Notes: generated by a model not told the origin, from the letters alone. DNA of 64,000 nt from Parelaphostrongylus tenuis (GCA_019055375.1 JAHQIW010000723.1:166496-230495); one strand, 5' to 3'. Counted from the first letter of the stretch, positions 25,517 through 36,580 are shown. Numbers and translations are program-made.

Positions 25517-25650
25517 GAGGGGCAAGGGAAGGAAATGGAGGGGGAAGGACGGAGGAGGGTGGAGACGAAAAGGAGGAAGAGCAAGAGGAGGACTGAAAGC
25601 GGAGGGGAGGAAGGGAGGTGGAGGAGGAGGAGGAGGAAGGAGAAACTGAG
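25517..25650. repeat. polypurine tract
   Basis: About 130 bp almost wholly A and G on plus (GGAGG and GGAAGG runs, ending in GGAGGAGGAGGAGGAAGGAG), just past the 3' side of HMG-CoA synthase. Compatible with triplex (H-DNA) formation. Confidence 0.8.
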
Positions 25651-26238
25651 TCTCTTAGATGGTAGAAGACCTTCAAGGCATTACACCTGCTCTACAAGAT
25701 AACAAGTCATGAATTCGCTTGGAGACATCACCTTCCAACTCCCTGTTAAGAGGTCCTTTACATAACAATGACTAGTAAAATCTACCCTCCCTCATACGGA
25801 TACGTCTCTTTGACTAGGCAAATCAGTCCAAAAAAAAAAGAAGAAAAAAATCACATTACGTGGGCTCTAAATGGTGAACTGTAAAGGATTTGGAACTTTG
25901 ATCAATTACTTTGAAGCCGGTTGCTCTTCCAACTGGACTAACGGGTGATAAAATTTCAAAAAACCACTCAAAATCTCCGGGCTGGCTGGATCAGAACCCG
26001 GGTATTGGAGGGTTTCAAGTCCTTTGCCTGGTGAAAAACTTGAAACTAATGGCTTTAACGACATCTCCCACAATCAGGAGAAGGTCAACATGAGCAACAA
26101 GGTGTCCAATCTATAAAACCAATAGAATCCCGTATTTCCAACTCTCCTTTCTTGCTGGCTATAGTTAAACTTCAGTGTCTCCACTAAGCTGGAGAGTTGA
26201 AAGCATAGCTTCTCAGGCTCTTGTCAATTTGAATACAA

Positions 26239-26244
26239 TTTAAT
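26239..26244 (-). terminator. possible polyadenylation signal ATTAAA of HMG-CoA synthase
   Basis: ATTAAA on the minus strand about 130 nt past the stop codon. It is a one-base variant of the canonical signal and common by chance in AT-rich DNA. Confidence 0.25.
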
Positions 26245-26375
26245 GGTGTACATCCTCATATTTGGAACCGATATTCGAGCTCAACTTGCCATGTTAATGA
26301 AGAAAACGATGCGAGGAAGTAGGAAAACATTTCAAATCTGGGTTATATGAAGCAATAAATACAAAACTGTTCTCC

Positions 26376-29300
26376 TCATGACGGGGACATTCCTGGTTCA
26401 CATTTCTCGTTGACCTTCTCCACCTCACAAAACCCATTCAAAAACCCGTTCACATGATTTTCCGGTAAACCAGGGTGATCTGAAGTTCTGCTATAAGATC
26501 GCCTGTTTTTCTCGTCTATAAGACTTAGGAAATATGTTCCTGGAAACAGAGCCAGCGTCGGTGGGACTGAAGAGTTCGCGTTTGGCTTCACAGGCACTAA
26601 AATTAAGTCAAATTGGAAATGCCGTCATGTTTGTACACATGTATCGGATATTTTCTTGATCACGAAACTGCTAGAGATGGACAATTGCCAACGCACCGTC
26701 TGACGACAGAAGATTTTCGCGCATTTTCAGCGCTTCTGTGAACGCTTCAGGAGTGCACAGCGATCTTTTCTCCAATCGAGCAATCTAAAAACAACTCGCT
26801 GACTAGAACAGACAATTTATAAAGGTTGACAGATAGACTTTAAAAATGTACACTTTAGAAATTTCCCCGCTTACGAGATTATTAACATAATCTGTTCGGC
26901 TAACGTTTCGACGTTTCTCTCTTCTTCAAAGCCCATTGATCTGAGCTAATGGTTCCACCGCCGCCTGATCTATACAAAAACGTACGGGCCGTAAACCGAA
27001 TAAATCGTCCTTACCAACCATGTAAGCGGAGAAATCCCTAATGAATTGATTGAATGTTCACGTCAAGGTCGACTAAAGATCGATTTCTAAGACTCTGAAT
27101 AATCTAAATTTATTTAAAAAAAAACTTACTGCACGACGACTTATTTCCTGCATTTGAGCTAGCAAAATCTCCTCCGATCTATTGATTCTAGCAGAAAACA
27201 TTGCCCGACGCTGAGCCACTACCATAGGCGAAAAACAATATTCGATTTAGATTATCGGTGTAACTAAACAGGTAGACAACTTAAGAAAGGCGCTACTAGA
27301 GACTTTAACTGCTTATTTATTCGTCGATATAACAGTGACTCCAAAATGGATGTCGACTAATCAGTCTGACTGACTATTTAGGCAACAAAGAGCGACATTT
27401 TCTTCTGAAAAATCAAGAAATAAGACAACTCTGCTCTTTGAAAACTGGCACATAGGGCTAAAGGGGCGAGGGCAACGAACACTTTTCTCGTCACTTGCTT
27501 CTTTCTACTTCCTCACTGATAGAAATATCAAAGAAGATCTGTTCATGATGGAGATGAAATAATAAAACGAAGAAGCCCTCAGCGCTGATCTCTGAGGAAT
27601 GCGCTATGCGTTTGACTCCACTGATAGCACTAGAGGCGACTGAATGCATATCTGATCTTTACAATGAACTGCGATTAATTACTGACCTATCAAGTCAGCG
27701 CTTCTATAATCCCAAAGAAGTGTGGTAGCGATCTGCCTATCACGGAAAAATGGAGAGCTTGATGAGCCCGAGTAGCAGATTGAACCAGCGACCACGCGCG
27801 TATTGCAAAGCACTTCTAACAAATGCACAACGCAACATCCTACACCTTCGCACAGTGGTATAATTAAGCGCCTGCACCATGGAGCTTAAATTACTTCAAC
27901 GTACAGATAGTGTGTTGTACAAAAATACATTTCAGTACAGTACAAGATACCGAGCCAGAACTTCACAGCTATGAAGACAATTCTGCGACCACGTGCATTG
28001 ATTTGAATGCGTACTGAGGACAGGATGATCTTCGCCACTGACCTCAACCACTTATTTTGGAGGTAATAGCCCTCTCTCAAACTCGAACTAAGATGTTTAA
28101 AATTATTCTAGTGATCGCTTTGAAAAAAACCATTGGAACCATCCTTGATTTGTCTGCAAATACGAATTTGCCTCTTCTATCTTAATGACATTCTGATTTT
28201 CTGAAGTCTATAGAACTTCTTTCGAAGCCACAGCGTTTAATCCTCGCTTATGAAGGCTCAAAATAGTATCCGGGTTGAGCTAATGAGAAGCAAATATTTG
28301 AAGAATGCCAGTGAGAAGGTTTAAGACGAACATACCGGAAGCCAAATAGGCTACGAGTTGAGCGAAGAGCGACGAGGTGTACATATTACCAATACGACGA
28401 TTCAGTTCAAGAAATGGATATGTTTTCTGTTTCCATAATGCCTCTGAACCTCGTAAAAGGCAACCCATTACATCGCGATCGTCGAACGATGATGAAGAGA
28501 GCACACTAGAAATTTATAAAATAATAAAAACAGCAAGCATCCTCCATCGCTTTGAGTCTTTATATCAGTAAAGCTTGCCCAAGTCCCGTGAAATGATTGT
28601 CACCTTCTAGTCCACCACTCTCATAATCCCTGAAAACAAAAGTGAAATAGATCAAATGATATTCTTTTTATTTAACCGCTTATAGCGGTGGTATGATGTT
28701 CTAAATATATACCCATTGATGTAGAGAGATGTGCAAAACTTTCGCGTCAGGCGGGACTAGAACCCGCATCTACTGACCTTGAATATCTTTTGATCTATAA
28801 TACCCAATATCTGTCCAGCGTGACTGGGTTTAATGTCGAGACCGACTACCCGACCCAGGCCGTTGACGGCTGGCGGCTAACATATAGATGCGCTGTAGCG
28901 TAGAAAGAGCGATGTGCAAAATGGGCGTCAGTAGTGTAACTGATAAAGCACGCATTCCCAGAAAGAGTGAGGCGCGGGTTCTAGTCCCGCCTGACGCCGA
29001 AGTTTTGCACATCGCTCTACATCAATGGGTTTATATTTGAAAGTGAAATGATTAGGCACCAAAGTTTGAGATTTCAGAAAATAGTTTGTTCTTCTAACAT
29101 CGTCGGTACTCGGAAAACTAAGAGGCACCTGTACGCCAATCGAGCCAATGCTTTCTGTACCATGCGACTAAAAGGCGAATGAAACATTGCCGCTGAGAAA
29201 GACGACAAAGATATGTCTGAAATCGAATTTGACAACTCCAATCGATATAAATCACCACAAGAAAGCCTGTAACTGAGACATAAAAGTGTTTAAACAGAAG

Positions 29301-32300
29301 ATCGACTCGCCTTCGCCAAAAAGTTCGGCAGCTTTCTTCTTGTAGGACCTATAGCAAGCATCCAACGAGTTCATGTAGTACTGTAAGCTAAGTGGACCAT
29401 CAACAGTTGGGTATTCCGTCGAAAATTTACCTCGAATCCGAAGCAAGTGAATATTTTTATAACTAACACTCAAAAACACACACGGAAACGAATCGATACA
29501 ATTCTTTTATCTAAATAAATTTCAAACCCTTTGGGTACAGAGCGTTTCTCCGCTTTTTTTTCTCAGACTTCCAGTAGTCCTTCGAAAGCTCAAATCTTGG
29601 TGATTTCAATACTGTAGTTTGGTATCTAGAAAAGGCTTCTTAGTGCATTGCAGCAGCATAAATCAAGTTTCACACTCGGCGTGTATTATCGCGTCTCTCC
29701 AAAACTGCCTCGGAGCAAAGAGTGCGATTGTCGTGATTTATCTGGAATTTTATCTCCGCTGAAAATTCCTAGATTGCCGCATCAATTGCAGAAGAAACAT
29801 TGATCTATCGTTTTATGGACTTAAAACATATTTTCATTTTTCACACTCGGCGTGTTTATCGCGTCTCTCCAAAGCCTAAGCCTAAGCCTAGGAGTGCGAA
29901 ACGTAATCTACCTTTCGCTCCTCCAGCGATCTTCGAAGACCTTCTCAAAAAATCAAAATTGTCTTTAAATAAACCGAAATTTATGCGATCATATAGCTAC
30001 TGAAAGTTGCAGAAAGAGCCATCCACCAACCCTAGCTGAGCAAGAGCGCTGCGGTCAAAACGACAGCTTATTTTCGCTGCTACCGCACTCTAACAGGGTC
30101 TTTCCATGAAACAAGTATGGTATCAAAATCGCCGAGATTCAAGCTATCGAATGAGTACTGAAAGTCTGATGAGAAAACGAAAAAGGTCTTGCCTCTGAAG
30201 GGCTGAAAACTGAGTCGATATATGAGAGCAGTACTCAAAACCCATAGTAATTCTAACCAATTGGCTTATAGAAATCCCACGTCGGTGTCATGTACGTTGC
30301 CCGAAGTCCACGATCAAATGCTATAGGAGCGTCCGGGGTGATTAATACTGCGATTGCTCCCGCTCCTGAAAGACAGAGATTTAACAAATCAACAAAGGCG
30401 ATCAGGAAGAACATGAGGAATGTGCGTGACCTCCAGTACACCTCGCTGGTCCAGCTTCGTAAACTGCTATGTCAGCCAGGACAACAATTGCATTCCGTTT
30501 TTCTGTTGCGTAGTTCGCATATATCCAGTCGATGGCATGGAACACTGCTTGTGTACCACCATAACAAGCGTTCTTCACATCGACACCCTAAAACATTAAC
30601 CCTGATTTTATCGCTTATATATAAGGGTTACGACCTTGTAATTATATATTCAAGGATGCCGTGTGATATGCAAAGCTTGATGCCAAAGAAAAATATATAC
30701 CGAAGGAAGGAGCTTGGTGGTGTAAGGGTAGTTTGCACCGCCGGTATGGGTGAAAAATAGGTTCAACTCATTCTTAAGGATCGAGGTGTAGCAAACACTC
30801 GACATTCTTGGTTATAACCTTCGTTTCGAGTTTTTTTTTAAGACCACAGCTCAAATTTCAACATGCCTTGCAATCATTTTTTGAGCCACGCATGTCAGCG
30901 GTCTGTCAAACAGGGCTGACTTATAGAGCCCGATACACGTGTTTCGATCTTGCGATTTCGTCGGTGTGCAGACTGGAGCTCCCACAGAGATTAGCAAAAG
31001 ACGAGAAAGGGTAACTGCTGGACTGACGAGACCGCAAGATCGAAACACATGTATCGGGCTCTATAAGCCAGCCCTGTTTGACAGACCACTAAGATGCGCG
31101 GCTCAAAAATGATTGCAGGGCATATTTTTGGTTATGTCATCAAAGAGATTTTCAAAACAGGTTCATAAAACAAAACGTTAAGAAAAGATGAGATGAGGCC
31201 CATGCTTTAATACTTTCGGGAGCGTGGACCAACGACCTCTGCATTCCTAACTGGCAACTCTGGTCGGCTAGCTCCACCACTAAACCTCTAACACCTAGTG
31301 TGCCACTGTTAAATGCAGCAAGATGGCGGTTAGGGATGCTCCACCTCCTGTGCATCACTAACTTCAGCGTGCTGCGTAAAACGATGACACGATGCTGCGC
31401 TTAACAATAACTCGCTGGGGATTAGAGATGGAGGGGCGGTGGAGCAGATCGTCCAGAGTTGCCAGTTAAAGATGCAGAGGCCGTGGGTCCACGGTCCCGA
31501 AAGGGTTGAAACTAACTCCGATATTGAAGGCATTGTCATTCACTTCAATTCATTTTGCATGATCCGTTATCACATCTTACTAAACGGAAGGATAGGACAG
31601 CAATTCCTTGCAACTGGTCCGTTTCCTCGCCATTTCATCCACCACAAACGTCTTCGAACATTCACGCAATGCTTCGGCTTCTATCTGAGATTTTCGTCTT
31701 CTTTATGAGTGTCGTAGAATGCCGGTCGAGACTGTTCTCCTTGAGCTCTCGGAGAAGGTCGAGCGAAGGAGTTCTCTAAGGCGCTCGTTGACTGATCGAA
31801 AGAGTGAAGAGGGACCGAATCAGTGTATCACTAATCATCTCGTCTTCGAATACACTGCATCACAAACCACTGCGCTACCTCCTCCTCCTCCTCCTCCTCC
31901 TCCTCCTCCTCCTCCTCCTCCTCCCCCGATCTCGAAATTACGTTGAACAAATCAACATTCTTATCAAGAAACGTGATTGAGTAAATTATCAGATTCTTCC
32001 CACCAAATCGAAGTGGGCACATTCATACTTACTTCATAGACAGAACAAGACATACATAATAAAATGATACTAACTATGTCATCATTCAATCAGTGAAGTA
32101 GCAATAGGGGTGGGATAGCGCAATGGATATGATGCAGGGTATCAGAAAGCCACGCATGGCTCCTTTCCACAATGCTATCTGGAAAGTCGACACAGGGACG
32201 CCTTAGCTCGAAGCCTCCAAGATCCTAACTCATTGGCCCAATCCACACACGAAAAGTTCAAGACCTTTGTGGAGGACGAACCTAAAGGAATGAATCGACT

Positions 32301-33557
32301 GCTTGCTAGAAGTGTTGAGCTGAGATATGTGGTGACGTCGTGTGAAAAATGTGAGAAAACATTGATAATACTCTTTCAAATGATTACCTCAATATCATTA
32401 TTAGTACCGAATAATCGCATTAATTCGGTCTTCACGCTCTTGCTTTTGTCAATCAGAGTTTCAGTGCCTACAGCGAGAAAACCGATAGAATTTGGATCGA
32501 TCTGAAAAGAATTTTTAGAAAAATTAGATGAATGTATTCTCTCTGGAAGTGGAGAACGTGACGACAGCTTGATGCTACTAGCTCTATATCCGCACTTCAG
32601 TGTCAATTTTGGATTTGAAGTAGAAAAAAAGGAACCTTTCCCGTGAAAGGACGAAGTGAATAAACATCACAAACGAAAAAAACTGAAGTTCTAACACCCA
32701 GGAAAGGGTGAGACGCACGGATTCAACTCGCGCTCGAGGTTCAAAGCTTCACATACTAATCACCACTCTGATACGATGTTAAACTTGATCTATAGATCAA
32801 AATAGCTTCGAAAAAGGTTCTCTTTCATACACTATAACTCCGCAGTAGCGCCTCAGTGACTGTGAGTGAGATGGAGACGATGTCCTCATTGTCGGCACAG
32901 AAACCCATTTGCTCTTGACCGAGTCCAATCGTATACTTCCCAGCTGAACAGCCATCAAACTGAAAAGGAAAGGCTGGATCAGGTGGGTAGAAGAATTACA
33001 AAGATTCTAGAAATAATAAGGCAAACTTTGTGTAAAATAGCTATGGCAAGTCCTTTTCGAGAAATAGATCCTTCGCTCAGAAGGCATACCTACAGCGACT
33101 ACCCTTCTGAAAAATAGCTCATCTCGGGAAAGATCCGTGAAGCTCACCAATGGTGTGGCTTGGTAATGAGCTCCACTGATCTTCCCGGAAGTGAAACTCC
33201 TCTCCAAAAGGGACTCGCCGTAGCTGACCTCTTCAAAGAAGGAGCTGCTCTCCGAAAAGATACGTGAAGCTCATCAATGGTGTGGCTTGGTTATGAGCTC
33301 CACTGATCTTCCCGGAGGTGGAACTCCTCTCTAAAAGGAGCTGGCCGTAGCTGACCTCCTCAAAGAAGGTATTCCTTTCCAAAAAGGGCTCGCGGTAGCT
33401 TTGTCTTCTCGAAATGTACACAAAATTTAAAAGAGTCAACAAAAAAGAAACTATGATATACCTTTTCCATATCCACTTGGTTGACGAAATTTTTCGGGAA
33501 ATACACTTCAATGGCACTGATTCCAACATCCTTTATGGGAATTTCTGTTGAAGACAT
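26376..33557 (-). CDS. hmgs-1: hydroxymethylglutaryl-CoA synthase (complete, 12 exons)
   Basis: Condenses acetyl-CoA with acetoacetyl-CoA to HMG-CoA, the entry to the mevalonate pathway. Exons: 33462-33557, 32831-32959, 32388-32501, 30431-30587, 30258-30365, 29311-29430, 29129-29216, 28579-28629, 28336-28505, 27130-27263, 26697-26784, 26376-26596. About 491 residues, against 520 for human HMGCS1. Catalytic residues are in place: Glu in [14 protein letters not shown] (exon 3), the nucleophile Cys in NACYGGT (exon 4), His in [11 protein letters not shown] (exon 7). Other landmarks: [62 protein letters not shown]. Two introns begin GC, not GT (after exons 6 and 8), and each keeps the frame exactly. 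Exon 10 needs one missing base near its start and one extra A near GGCAATG to stay open, so it is disrupted as written. Exon 4 has [11 protein letters not shown] where VDTTNACYGGT is usual. No N-terminal targeting peptide is visible, so a cytosolic form is likely. The symbol follows C. elegans. Confidence 0.94.
27572..27832 (-). repeat. tRNA-derived SINE copy
   Basis: CCCTCAGCGCTGATCTCTGAG (tail) through GACTGAATGCATATCTGATC to the decayed head; lies between exons 9 and 10 of HMG-CoA synthase. Confidence 0.6.
28668..29035. repeat. tRNA-like-armed foldback, copy in HMG-CoA synthase intron 7
   Basis: ACCCATTGATGTAGAGAGAT and GCGTCAGGCGGGACTAGAAC at the left are mirrored by GTTCTAGTCCCGCCTGACGC and ATCGCTCTACATCAATGGGT at the right. 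A plus-strand tRNA-like unit lies at 28924-28998. It begins with ACCGCTTATAGCGGTGGTAT, itself a small hairpin. Confidence 0.7.
29520..30200. repeat. CGTAATTT dispersed family with interstitial TTAGGC
   Basis: Repeated units CACTCGGCGTGT...TATCGCGTCTCTCCAAA at 29675 and 29840, then three GCCTAA units at 29873-29890 followed by GGAGTGCGAAACGTAATCT. Confidence 0.55.
30815..31125. mobile_element. GTATCGGGCT foldback family, paired arms
   Basis: Arms 30822-30965 and about 31020-31125 are inverted copies (AGCCCGATACACGTGTTTCG against CGAAACACATGTATCGGGCT). The centre carries GCTCCCACAGAGATTAGCAA. Confidence 0.7.
31198..31515. repeat. foldback with 80-bp arms
   Basis: Left CGGGAGCGTGGACCAACGAC and CTAACTGGCAACTCTGG; right CCAGAGTTGCCAGTTAAAG and GTGGGTCCACGGTCCCGAAAG. 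The arms carry a GGTGGAGC motif reminiscent of box A. Confidence 0.6.
31877..31925. repeat. (CCT)n triplet microsatellite
   Basis: About 16 pure CCT units. It would give polyproline or polyglutamate in chance frames. Lies in intron 3 of HMG-CoA synthase. Confidence 0.9.
33121..33405. repeat. 127-bp tandem repeat (about 2.2 units)
   Basis: TGTGGCTTGG recurs at 33154 and 33281 with ATGAGCTCCACTGATCTTCC and GTAGCTGACCTC; a third partial unit starts near 33365. It lies in intron 1 of HMG-CoA synthase. Confidence 0.8.
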
Positions 33558-33566
33558 GGTACAGTC

Positions 33567-33577
33567 CTGGTAGGAAA
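33567..33577 (-). promoter_or_regulatory. candidate spliced-leader trans-splice acceptor of HMG-CoA synthase
   Basis: On the minus strand TTTCCTACCAG is followed by 9 nt and then the start codon at 33557-33555. The spacing equals that of the phosphatase gene, but the acceptor is weaker than TTTCAG. Confidence 0.4.
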
Positions 33578-34167
33578 TGTTACAATATACTATGAAATCA
33601 TGTGAGAAAAAAGAAACTCAGATAACGAACGACTTCACTGAAGTAATTCACGAACGAGGAAACGCTTGAAAAAGATAGATAAAGAGAAGCAAACATACAG
33701 GATGATTGTATAGAAATCGGTCAAGAAGAAGACCAACGACTCGACCATTTCGATTGCCCGATTTCTACAGGAAAAGAAAATATAATGGTCAACAAATCCT
33801 TCTAGCAACAAGGACCCATTATGTTACTGTTTGAAGCGACAAGGGAAAAATAAGTGTCCACTGGTTCCCGCGCTCGAACCACTCGACAATCAAGGGAACG
33901 ATAGGTGGTGGAATCTCGGGACCATTTAGATAAATTTGATCTCCGAAGATAGACAACCAAGTAAGTCTGCTAGCTGAAGAATAGAACCAAAAAAGCCCTA
34001 GACAAGCAGAACGATTTGCCACCCTCAATGACTTAAAAGAGCAAAATATTTGGCCGAATCCCACTGCAGGCCGCGTTGCCTTCAGTTTTCCTGATGGTAA
34101 AGTGAACTGCCATTTCTTAGCGTTGACAGGAACCCTACCACCTTTTCAATATCTTCAATATTTCCCC

Positions 34168-35226
34168 AGTCGTTCCATAAGTTCTAGCACTACAGCGATA
34201 AACACCAAAATTTTTTAATTACTAATACTCGGAATTAGTATTTTAATGCATTTCGCATTGTTATGACGTTTTTCAATATACCTAAGAGAATTGAGTGGTG
34301 AGCAAAAACGCGGGTCTCAGGCGGGAATCGAACCCACGTTTCATCCTATCCGGGGACGCGTGTTCTACCACTACACCACTGAGGCACATTTGCCCGACCA
34401 CTCATTCTTCTACATCTCAATGTTAGCTATCAGCCACCAACCTATGACAGGTTTGCTCGGGTATGCGATTTCGCTTTATAAACCCAGTTGAGCTGACACC
34501 TATTCTAATTACTGTAAAAGGTTGGTGGCTGATAGCTAACATTGAGATGTTGAAGAATGAGTGGTGGGGCAAATGTACCTCGGTGGTGTAGTGGTAGAGC
34601 ACGCGTCCTTGGATAGGATGCAACGTGGATTCGATTCTCGCCTGAGGCCGCGTTTTTGCTCACCACTCAATTCTCCAAATTTTTTGATTAGAAATAATTA
34701 GTACTGCATAAATTTCGTGTCGTTCAGTTGCGCACTTTGTTGCGAACATTCTGGTAACAAACTTACCTATACATGCTTCAAGATGTGGCTATGGCGGGAA
34801 CAAATTCGGCTGCTCCTCATGCACGAATGGCCTTTGGGAATATCTTCCTGAAGTGACGCGCAACACTAATGGAGCTTCCATGAACGGTCCGAGCGCGACT
34901 GATCCTCCAAACTGTTCCTTCCAGCTTTGATCTTCCCAGAGCACTTCCTAGTCATCCTATCTCTAACCGTATCATCGCCCCAAGCTCCGTTAATCCTGCT
35001 CACCGCCTCATTAGCATTTTTCCCTACAAGCCATTCGTGCATGAGTAGCAAGCGAATTTGTTCCAAAGACAGCTCCATCTTAAAGCAATTATAAACAAGG
35101 TGCTACATCAAGATGTTCTTTAAAAAATGCGCAATCGAGCGACACCAAAATCATCCAGTTTTAATTTCTTTTGGTAAATAAATTTGGGTGTCTATTGCAC
35201 AAGTGCCAATTCTTATGGAACGACCT
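34168..35226. mobile_element. palindromic mariner derivative, copy 3, split by a nested foldback
   Basis: Outer repeats GTCGTTCCATAAGTTCTAGC and complement match the 12.1 and 19.9 kb copies. The minus half is the clearest: [36 protein letters not shown] (35078-34866), all N-terminal mariner transposase. A tRNA-like foldback (34286-34675) has inserted in the left half. Confidence 0.8.
34286..34675. mobile_element. tRNA-like foldback with 157-bp arms, nested in mariner copy 3
   Basis: Arms 34286-34443 and 34519-34675 are near-perfect reverse complements around a 75-bp loop. Each arm holds a whole tRNA-like sequence, minus at 34311-34385 and plus at 34578-34650, with box A (GTGTAGTGGTAGA), a 4-bp D stem, T arm GTGGGTTCGATTCCCGC and an acceptor stem with one mismatch. 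The anticodon loop (CCGGATA) lacks U33, so it is not a normal tRNA. Confidence 0.8.
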
Positions 35227-35384
35227 AAAAGTAAACATTACTTATCTACCATACAAAACTTTTATACAGAAGAAAAAGTGCAGTTTGTTAGCGGTGTCAT
35301 GCTATTGTCCGGAAAAAATGGTACTTTAGTAGATCACGACTGAATAGAACTGAACATGCAATGAACCTGTAGTGTAAATTCGGC

Positions 35385-35883
35385 AAGGTTGTTTTGCTCT
35401 TTTGAGTCATTCAAACTCGTGAATCGTTCTGCTCTTCAAGGCCATCTTATTGATATTCTTCATTCAACAAACTAACCAGACACCTCGTGTTCGGGGACCA
35501 TCTTTATCTGTATGGTCTCGAGATTCTATCACCTGTCGTCCTGGTGATCGCCGAGTGACTCGAGCGCGGGAACCACTATGACTTCCATTTGCCCTATCGC
35601 TCGCAACAGTAGCCCAGTGGATCCTCCTCGCTCTAGTAACCCGTTGAGCATCCTATCTTCTTCTAGGCTTCCTCGAGAAGAAATCGGAGCATCGGGTCGG
35701 TGGTCTTCCTGTGGTCCTCTTAACAATCCGAGGAGTAGGAAATAATAAAGTGTAGTCAAATTCAGTAAGGTATTTTGCTCTTCTCATCATTCATACGGTG
35801 AATCGTTCTGCTTCTTATGGCCTTTTAGCTCATAACATTCATTCAGCAAACTTACCAGATACTCACTCCGAGGGCCGTCTTTA
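35385..35883. repeat. direct repeat pair bracketing an RTE remnant
   Basis: Unit 1 (35385-35510) and unit 2 (35757-35883) share TTTTGCTCTT...TCATTCA, GTGAATCGTTCTGCT and CATTCAACAAACTAACCAGA (unit 2: CATTCAGCAAACTTACCAGA), in the same orientation. Confidence 0.6.
35500..35760 (-). mobile_element. RTE 3' terminal remnant (antisense)
   Basis: On the minus strand: PPTRCSDFFSRKP, ARRIHWATVASDRANGSHSG, the conserved RTE C-terminus (family form: RRTHWATLARDRDKWR). Flanked by two 125-bp direct repeats (35385-35510, 35757-35883). Confidence 0.65.
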
Positions 35884-36289
35884 TTGCTAATGATTTTTTG
35901 ATAGTTCCTTTTATTATTACTTGAGGACAACTTGTCATGTGGTTTGGTAAGGCTCTTGTACAGCCCGATACACGTGTTTCGTCCTTACAGACTCGTCAGC
36001 CGGGCAGAAACCCGTCGTCTTTCGATATTTCTATAGTCAATTCTCTTAGAAGCCCTACTCTCCCTACAGAGAGTTATCGAAGACGAACGTTTTACACTTT
36101 ATGTCAAGTGAAATTTTCACCTAACACAGAGTCTTGCGCACATCGAATGCTCTTTGGCTGGTACTTTACGACATTTTTTTACTTAGATTTCTTGATACAA
36201 TTCCGCTATCGCAACCCATTCTTCAGTCCTTTGCGAACAAGAACTTTTTTGTGTTGTCCTCAGCCTTTCAGTTGTAACTTTATTAGCTC

Positions 36290-36580
36290 AAATACGAGCA
36301 ATTCCTATGCTACAGCTTTTTGTTGAGAAGGTCTTCTTAGGGTGTTGTACCTTCAAAAATAACATAACATCTCTCACTTGACGCGCAGTTTTTTGCTCCG
36401 CTAGGGTTTGCGATTGGGTTTTCATGAGGTTTTTAGTGGTTTTTCAATAGTATAAAGCTGGGTGATTCCAAAATAAGGCTTGGTTTTCGGAAAAGTCTTC
36501 ATGGAGAACTAGAGGAGCGGAAAGCGATTACGTCTCGCACTCCTAGGCTCAAGCTGCTCAGGCTTGGGCTTAGGCTTAGT
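36290..36580. repeat. CGTAATTT dispersed family with TTAGGC-like run
   Basis: TAGCTCAAATACGAGCAATTC, GTCTTCTTAGGGTGTTGTACC and GGCTTGGGCTTAGGCTTAG, the last containing TTAGGC in the opposite orientation to the run at 29.87 kb. Confidence 0.5.

Larger units (their letters stand above)
20768..26375. other. intergenic region between the Prp39-like and HMG-CoA synthase genes
   Basis: 5.6 kb between two minus-strand genes. It contains foldback copies (21066-21362, 23340-23530), an internally deleted mariner (21640-22310), tRNA-like elements (22465-22665, 23760-24060, 24206-24375, 24890-24960), a TTAA-flanked MITE (24507-24703) and a polypurine tract (25517-25650). From 25650 to 26375 I see nothing recognisable. 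No host gene was found. Confidence 0.6.

Noticed and set aside
30290..30760. 156-codon open frame on plus
   Set aside because: It is antisense to HMG-CoA synthase exons 4 and 5, whose minus frames carry the catalytic motif NACYGGT.
31719..32022. Polyproline and polyglutamate frames
   Set aside because: Product of the (CCT)n microsatellite; no flanking coding signal.
34578..34650. Possible functional tRNA gene
   Set aside because: No U33 in the anticodon loop and part of an inverted repeat; better read as a tRNA-like transposon arm.
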